Notes under the pieces: model-generated
Database searches by the model: none
Seen by the model: the letters and a program-made list of their open reading frames with translations, nothing else
What the model was told of the DNA's origin: nothing
From: Eubacteriales bacterium
Lineage (GTDB): Bacteria; Bacillota; Clostridia; Oscillospirales; CAG-382
Assembly (NCBI GenBank): GCA_028701715.1
Contig: JAQVQF010000092.1
Span: 1-8,668 of the forward strand
Direction: 5' to 3'
DNA: 8,668 nt
In this document: in pieces, positions 5,479 to 8,668 of the stretch
Position numbering within the stretch: position 1 is the stretch's first letter
How the letters are laid out: each line of letters starts with the position of its first letter
Position numbers and translations under genes: made by a program

Positions 5479-5691
5479 ATGATGCCGTTAACATTATCTG
5501 CTGTCGGAGAAGAAATTTTAATAAAAAAAATCGGCGGGAAGCCTGAGGTGAAAAAGCATCTTGAAAATCTCGGCTTTATTGTCGGGGGAAACGTGACTGT
5601 TATAACAACCATCGGCGGTAATCTGATCGTCAATGTCAAAGAAACCCGAGTGGCGATCAGCCGTGAGATGGCCATAAATATAATGGTGTGA
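5479..5691 (+). CDS. feoA: FeoA family protein, first copy
   Basis: This encodes 70 residues, normal for a stand-alone FeoA, a small cytoplasmic SH3-fold protein that works with FeoB in Fe(II) uptake. The family pattern is visible: Pro-Leu-x-Leu near the start, Ile-x-x-Ile-Gly-Gly (about 16-21), Leu-Glu-Asn-Leu-Gly-Phe (28-33), Val-Gly-Gly-x-Val-Thr-Val, then Gly-Gly-Asn-Leu-Ile-Val-Asn-Val and an Arg-Val-Ala-Ile-Ser strand near the end. Two adjacent ATGs (5479, 5482) compete; the second gives Met-Pro-Leu, a common FeoA start. The ribosome binding site is weak (GATGAG, 5471-5476), unlike the strong one of feoA2, so translation may be lower. It is the first gene of the operon, about 82 bases after the predicted transcript start. 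FeoA2 starts 36 bases after its stop. Confidence 0.92.
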   Translation: MMPLTLSAVGEEILIKKIGGKPEVKKHLENLGFIVGGNVTVITTIGGNLIVNVKETRVAISREMAINIMV

Positions 5692-5727
5692 TTCGCATAA
5701 GTAAAAGCTTTGGGAGGAATAAGCTGT

Positions 5728-5949
5728 ATGAAAACATTGAGACAAGCACAGGTGGGAGAAACACTGAAGGTTATCAAGCTCCACGGTGAGGGCGCGATTA
5801 AACGCCGCATTATGGATATGGGTATTACCAAGGGCGTAGCGGTGCAAATACGCAAAGTCGCGCCGCTCGGAGATCCCGTGGAAGTAAATGTACGCGGTTA
5901 TGAGCTTTCTATCAGAAAAGCAGATGCGGAAATGATCGAAGTTGAATAA
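5728..5949 (+). CDS. feoA: FeoA family protein, second copy
   Basis: This encodes 73 residues. The FeoA/SH3 pattern is clear: Gln-Val-Gly-Glu-Thr near the start, Lys-Arg-Arg-Ile-Met-Asp-Met-Gly-Ile-Thr-Lys-Gly in the centre, then Pro-Leu-Gly-Asp-Pro-Val-Glu-Val and Gly-Tyr-Glu-Leu-Ser-Ile-Arg-Lys-Ala-Asp-Ala near the end. It is only distantly similar to feoA1, so the pair is an old duplication or two distinct subfamilies and not a recent tandem copy. ATG 5728 is chosen because GGGAGGA (5712-5718) lies 9 bases upstream; the in-frame TTG at 5710 would overlap that site. By family analogy both proteins would bind or modulate the cytoplasmic part of FeoB. An 81-base gap with an operator-like repeat separates it from feoB. 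Confidence 0.92.
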   Translation: MKTLRQAQVGETLKVIKLHGEGAIKRRIMDMGITKGVAVQIRKVAPLGDPVEVNVRGYELSIRKADAEMIEVE

Positions 5950-5984
5950 CAGCAAATTTGCTTTTTAGGGATACCTATATTTTT

Positions 5985-5990
5985 TAAAAT
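5985..5990 (+). promoter_or_regulatory. Possible -10 box of an internal feoB promoter
   Basis: TAAAAT lies just before operator 4, giving a start point near 5997 within that operator, the same geometry as at the main promoter. The -35 at 17 bases (TTTTTA, 5962-5967) is poor, so a separate promoter is only suggested. Confidence 0.3.
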
Positions 5991-5992
5991 GC

Positions 5993-6010
5993 GGTTAGCA
6001 ACAGCTAACC
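5993..6010. promoter_or_regulatory. Operator-like inverted repeat 4, in the feoA2-feoB gap
   Basis: Exact GGTTAG-CAACAG-CTAACC, with a longer perfect palindrome GGTTAGC-AACA-GCTAACC. It ends 6 bases before the GAGAGGA ribosome binding site of feoB. It could act as DNA (a repressor roadblock or operator of an internal promoter) or, less likely, as an RNA hairpin near the feoB start. Confidence 0.75.
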
Positions 6011-6016
6011 CGGAAA

Positions 6017-6023
6017 GAGAGGA
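6017..6023 (+). promoter_or_regulatory. Ribosome binding site deciding the TTG start of feoB
   Basis: GAGAGGA lies 7 bases before TTG 6031. The in-frame ATG at 5989 has only an A/T stretch upstream, and starting there would place operator 4 inside the coding region. Confidence 0.75.
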
Positions 6024-6030
6024 ACAGAGC

Positions 6031-8433
6031 TTGAATATTAAGATCGCCCTTGCGGGGAACCCGAACAGCGGCAAAACCACGCTGTTCAATGCGCTGACCG
6101 GCTCCAACCAGTTCGTGGGCAACTGGCCGGGGGTTACGGTGGAAAAAAAGGAAGGTAAGCTGAAAAAGCACGAAGGCGTCATAATAACGGATCTTCCGGG
6201 AATATACTCCCTGTCGCCGTATACGCTGGAGGAGGTTGTTGCACGTAATTACCTTATTAAGGAACGTCCGGACGCAATACTTAACATCGTGGACGGAACA
6301 AATCTTGAAAGGAATTTATACCTGACCACACAGCTTACAGAGCTTGGAATCCCGGTAGTGATCGCCATAAATATGATGGATGTGATCAATAAAAACGGGG
6401 ATAAAATCAACATATCGGAGCTTTCCCGTCAGCTCGGATGCAAAATTATCGAAATTTCCGCATTAAAGGGAACGGGAATAACAGAGGCCGCGGAAGCGGC
6501 GATTGAAGCCGCCAAATCCACAAAAACAATACCCGCGCACAGCTTCAGCGGCGTGGTTGAGCACGCGCTCGCACACATAGAGGAAGCGGCGCTTCACGAA
6601 ATGCCCGCCGAACAGCAACGCTGGTATGCGATAAAGCTTTTCGAACGGGACGAAAAAGCGCTGGCACAGCTTAATATAAATACAACAATGCTGGAACATA
6701 TTGAAAGCGATATAAAAGCCGCGGAAGATGAAATGGGTGACGACGCCGAGAGCGTTATCACCAACGAAAGGTATATTTACATCGCCTCAATCCTTAAAAG
6801 CTGTTATAAAAAGAAAAACGCCGGAAAGCTGTCCGTATCCGATAAAATCGATAAAGTGGTGACAAATCGTTTCGCGGCGCTTCCGATATTTGCCGTAATC
6901 ATGTTTTTGGTCTATTTTATATCCGTTACAACGGTAGGCACATGGGCGACGGATTGGGCGAACGACGGGGTGTTCGGCGACGGCTGGCATTTATTCGGAA
7001 TTGGCACGGCCGATTATGATGAAGCGATGGATGAATATGCAGTCAACGGCATATGGAATGATGAGCTGAAAGCCATCGTCAAGGCTGCCGGCGATAACAA
7101 CGTTATCGGCGCGAATGATATTCAGGATGCCATAAGCGGCGGAAGCTTCGCCGACTTCGATGAAGCTTACGGTACATACGGTGATTCCCTTGCGGAGGCC
7201 GGATATGATATATCGGGTATCATAGACGCGGCTCTTGAATCCGAAAATGTACCCGACGCGTCGGAATACGGTGTCTGGATTCCCGGCTTACCTGTTCTGG
7301 CTCAGAACGGGCTTGACGCGATTAATTGTGCCCCGTGGCTTAACAGTCTTATAATTGACGGTATTATAGGCGGTGTGGGCGCGGTTCTCGGGTTTGTGCC
7401 TCAGATGCTCGTGCTGTTCCTGCTGCTCGCTTTCCTTGAAGCCTGCGGATATATGGCGCGTATAGCTTTCGTGCTTGACCGCGTGTTCCGTAAATTCGGG
7501 CTTTCGGGCAAGTCCTTTATACCTATGCTTATCGGAACCGGCTGCAGCGTACCCGGAATTATGGCTTCGCGTACGATAGAAAACGACCGTGATCGCAAGA
7601 TGACTATCATGACCACCTCGTTTATGCCCTGCGGAGCCAAGCTGCCTATTATCGCACTTATAGCCGGCGCATTATTCAGCGGAGCGTGGTGGGTGGCGCC
7701 AAGCGCATATTTTATAGGTATTGCTGCCATCGTCGTGTCGGGTATAATGCTTAAAAAGACAAAGATGTTCGCGGGCGAACCCGCGCCGTTCGTAATGGAG
7801 CTGCCGGCTTATCATTGGCCTACAATAGGTAATATGCTGCGTTCCATGTGGGAAAGGGCAAGCTCCTTCATAAAAAAAGCCGGAACGATAATTCTCTTGG
7901 CATCCATTGCCATATGGGCAAGCTCGTGCTTCGGAATTGTGGAAGGCAAATTCCTGTTTGATACCGAAATAGAGCTTGAAAGCAGCGTGCTCGGTATAAT
8001 CGGCAATGCGATTTCCTGGATATTCGCTCCTCTCGGCTTCGGCGGCATCAAGGCCACCGTAGCCACAATAATGGGACTTGTCGCCAAGGAAGAGGTCGTC
8101 GGAGTGTTCGGAGTGCTTGATTTTGAGGGTATGACAAAGCTTGCCGCTTATTCGTTCCTTGTCTTCAACCTGCTTTGCGCTCCCTGCTTCGCGGCTATGG
8201 GCGCAATTAAGCGTGAAATGAATTCGGCTAAATGGACATGGTTTGCGATCGGCTATCAATGCGTATTCGCATACGCCGTTTCGATTATGGTTTACCAGAT
8301 AGGCTCGGCTCTTATTGGCAACATCAACGTAATAGGGCTTATAGCCGCCGTGATTATACTCGCTTTTATGGTTTGGATGATTATCAAGCCCTACAAGGAA
8401 GCCGTAAAATTTACAAAGAAAGTAAAAATATAA
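6031..8433 (+). CDS. feoB: FeoB, ferrous iron transport protein B
   Basis: This encodes 800 residues from TTG 6031, the membrane transporter for Fe(II). The N-terminal G domain has all five motifs: G1 Gly-Asn-Pro-Asn-Ser-Gly-Lys-Thr (9-16), G2 Thr36, G3 Asp-Leu-Pro-Gly (54-57), G4 Asn-Met-Met-Asp (114-117), G5 Ser-Ala-Leu-Lys-Gly (143-147). A helical region (about 170-265) follows, then the first membrane helix (about 282-300). Residues 303-437 form a long acidic extracytoplasmic insertion absent from E. coli FeoB. The gate regions are intact: Gly-Cys505-Ser-Val-Pro-Gly and Pro-Cys534-Gly-Ala-Lys-Leu-Pro. More helices follow, with Cys716 and Cys719 in a late one, and a Lys-rich tail. TTG is preferred because it has a good ribosome binding site and gives the family's usual Met-Asn-Ile-Lys-Ile-Ala-Leu-Ala-Gly start; ATG 5989 would add 14 residues encoded by the operator. 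Fourth gene counted from the regulator, third in the operon. Confidence 0.96.
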   Translation: MNIKIALAGNPNSGKTTLFNALTGSNQFVGNWPGVTVEKKEGKLKKHEGVIITDLPGIYSLSPYTLEEVVARNYLIKERPDAILNIVDGTNLERNLYLTTQLTELGIPVVIAINMMDVINKNGDKINISELSRQLGCKIIEISALKGTGITEAAEAAIEAAKSTKTIPAHSFSGVVEHALAHIEEAALHEMPAEQQRWYAIKLFERDEKALAQLNINTTMLEHIESDIKAAEDEMGDDAESVITNERYIYIASILKSCYKKKNAGKLSVSDKIDKVVTNRFAALPIFAVIMFLVYFISVTTVGTWATDWANDGVFGDGWHLFGIGTADYDEAMDEYAVNGIWNDELKAIVKAAGDNNVIGANDIQDAISGGSFADFDEAYGTYGDSLAEAGYDISGIIDAALESENVPDASEYGVWIPGLPVLAQNGLDAINCAPWLNSLIIDGIIGGVGAVLGFVPQMLVLFLLLAFLEACGYMARIAFVLDRVFRKFGLSGKSFIPMLIGTGCSVPGIMASRTIENDRDRKMTIMTTSFMPCGAKLPIIALIAGALFSGAWWVAPSAYFIGIAAIVVSGIMLKKTKMFAGEPAPFVMELPAYHWPTIGNMLRSMWERASSFIKKAGTIILLASIAIWASSCFGIVEGKFLFDTEIELESSVLGIIGNAISWIFAPLGFGGIKATVATIMGLVAKEEVVGVFGVLDFEGMTKLAAYSFLVFNLLCAPCFAAMGAIKREMNSAKWTWFAIGYQCVFAYAVSIMVYQIGSALIGNINVIGLIAAVIILAFMVWMIIKPYKEAVKFTKKVKI

Positions 8434-8456
8434 TACAATAGTCAGGAGGAATGAAT

Positions 8457-8630
8457 ATGTTTATATGGATAGCGGCAAATATTTCAACGATTATCATCTC
8501 CGCAGCTCTTATTGTTATAATTGCTATGATTGCTGCTTTTATGATAAAAAGCAAGAGAAAAGGTAAGTCCTCCTGCGGTTGCGGATGCTCAAGCTGTGCG
8601 ATGAACGGCAGCTGCCGTCAAAAAATGTAG
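8457..8630 (+). CDS. FeoB-associated Cys-rich membrane protein
   Basis: This encodes 57 residues: a short N-terminus, one membrane segment (about 7-30, Ile/Ala/Val-rich), a basic stretch Lys-Ser-Lys-Arg-Lys-Gly-Lys (31-37) that should stay in the cytoplasm, and a Cys cluster, Cys40-Gly-Cys-Gly-Cys-Ser-Ser-Cys47 with Cys53. Size, layout and position directly after feoB match the FeoB-associated Cys-rich family (PF12669 by pattern), thought to assist FeoB, possibly by handling iron on the inner side; that role is not proven. ATG 8457 is chosen because AGGAGGA (8444-8450) lies 6 bases upstream; ATG 8451 abuts that site directly. It starts 23 bases after the feoB stop and is the last gene of the operon in view. 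Confidence 0.9.
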   Translation: MFIWIAANISTIIISAALIVIIAMIAAFMIKSKRKGKSSCGCGCSSCAMNGSCRQKM

Positions 8631-8636
8631 AATATA

Positions 8637-8664
8637 GGGAGGCTCAGATTTTTCCGAGTCTCCC
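8637..8664 (+). terminator. Probable terminator hairpin of the feo operon
   Basis: GGGAGGCTC (8637-8645) pairs with GAGTCTCCC (8656-8664), a 9-bp stem with one G-T pair, starting 7 bases after the last stop. The window ends four bases later, so the expected T-tract cannot be confirmed. Confidence 0.55.
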
Positions 8665-8668
8665 GTCT

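Noticed and set aside
5710..5727. In-frame TTG start giving feoA2 six extra residues
   Set aside because: It overlaps the GGGAGGA ribosome binding site that properly serves ATG 5728.
5951..5966. Intrinsic terminator after feoA2
   Set aside because: AGCAAATTTGCT allows only a 4-bp stem around AATT; the following T5 run alone is not enough to call a terminator.
7672..8259. Minus-strand open frame (195 codons) opposite feoB
   Set aside because: It mirrors conserved FeoB membrane helices; its composition is unlike a real protein and no promoter or start signal was seen.
8451..8453. ATG immediately after AGGAGGA as start of the last gene
   Set aside because: The spacing to the ribosome binding site is zero; ATG 8457 has the normal 6-base spacing.
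1..8668. CRISPR array, tRNA, rRNA or insertion sequence
   Set aside because: No spaced direct repeats, no cloverleaf-like or rRNA-like sequence and no transposase coding sequence were seen in either strand.

Overview
This window looks like a chromosomal stretch from a low-to-moderate GC anaerobic member of the Bacillota, most likely a gut-type Clostridia (Oscillospiraceae/Ruminococcaceae-like). This is inferred from AGGAGG-type ribosome binding sites, TTGACA/TATAAT-type promoters, a clostridial Feo operon layout (feoA-feoA-feoB plus a small FeoB-associated Cys-rich membrane protein), a short DtxR-type regulator, a DUF3795 protein and an XAC2610-like lipoprotein. No species call is possible from the sequence alone.

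Left part (1-1680), AT-rich accessory genes. The last 48 codons of a gene resembling NTF2-fold immunity proteins run in from the left edge. A well-formed promoter (233-261) then drives a lipoprotein gene (295-1191), followed by a Cys-rich DUF3795 protein (1264-1680). Bases 1681-2040 hold no intact gene. They contain a GC-rich stretch that reads like a frameshifted helix-turn-helix remnant, and two imperfect stem-loop structures ahead of the next gene.

Middle part (2041-4798). An amidase-signature enzyme (2041-3375) keeps the Lys-Ser-Ser triad but has a changed nucleophile loop. Its stop codon lies in the first of three back-to-back near-perfect hairpins (3373-3448), the most conspicuous unexplained structure here. 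After a non-coding stretch comes an AraC-family regulator (3763-4743) with an N-terminal DNA-binding domain and a C-terminal effector-binding-like domain. A strong terminator (4755-4798), probably bidirectional, separates it from the convergent dtxR-like gene.

Right part (4816-8668), a ferrous iron uptake locus. A 119-residue DtxR-family regulator is transcribed leftward, divergently from feoA1 (5479), feoA2 (5728), feoB (6031) and the small Cys-rich membrane protein (8457-8630). The regulator has a DtxR-like iron-type ligand set (Met9, Cys100, Glu103, His104) and not the MntR set. Three exact copies and one near-copy of an inverted repeat, GGTTAG-N6-CTAACC, occur at 5308, 5397, 5431 and 5993. 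One sits on the predicted start point of the feoA1 promoter, and one lies in the feoA2-feoB gap just upstream of the likely TTG start of feoB. The simplest reading is that the regulator, loaded with Fe(II), binds these sites and represses uptake when iron is sufficient, with a second control point ahead of feoB. FeoB carries a large acidic extracytoplasmic insertion after its first membrane helix. The half-sites match the DtxR/IdeR consensus but the 6-base spacing does not, so this operator architecture is the most interesting regulatory signal in the window. I see no wholly new multi-gene system here.
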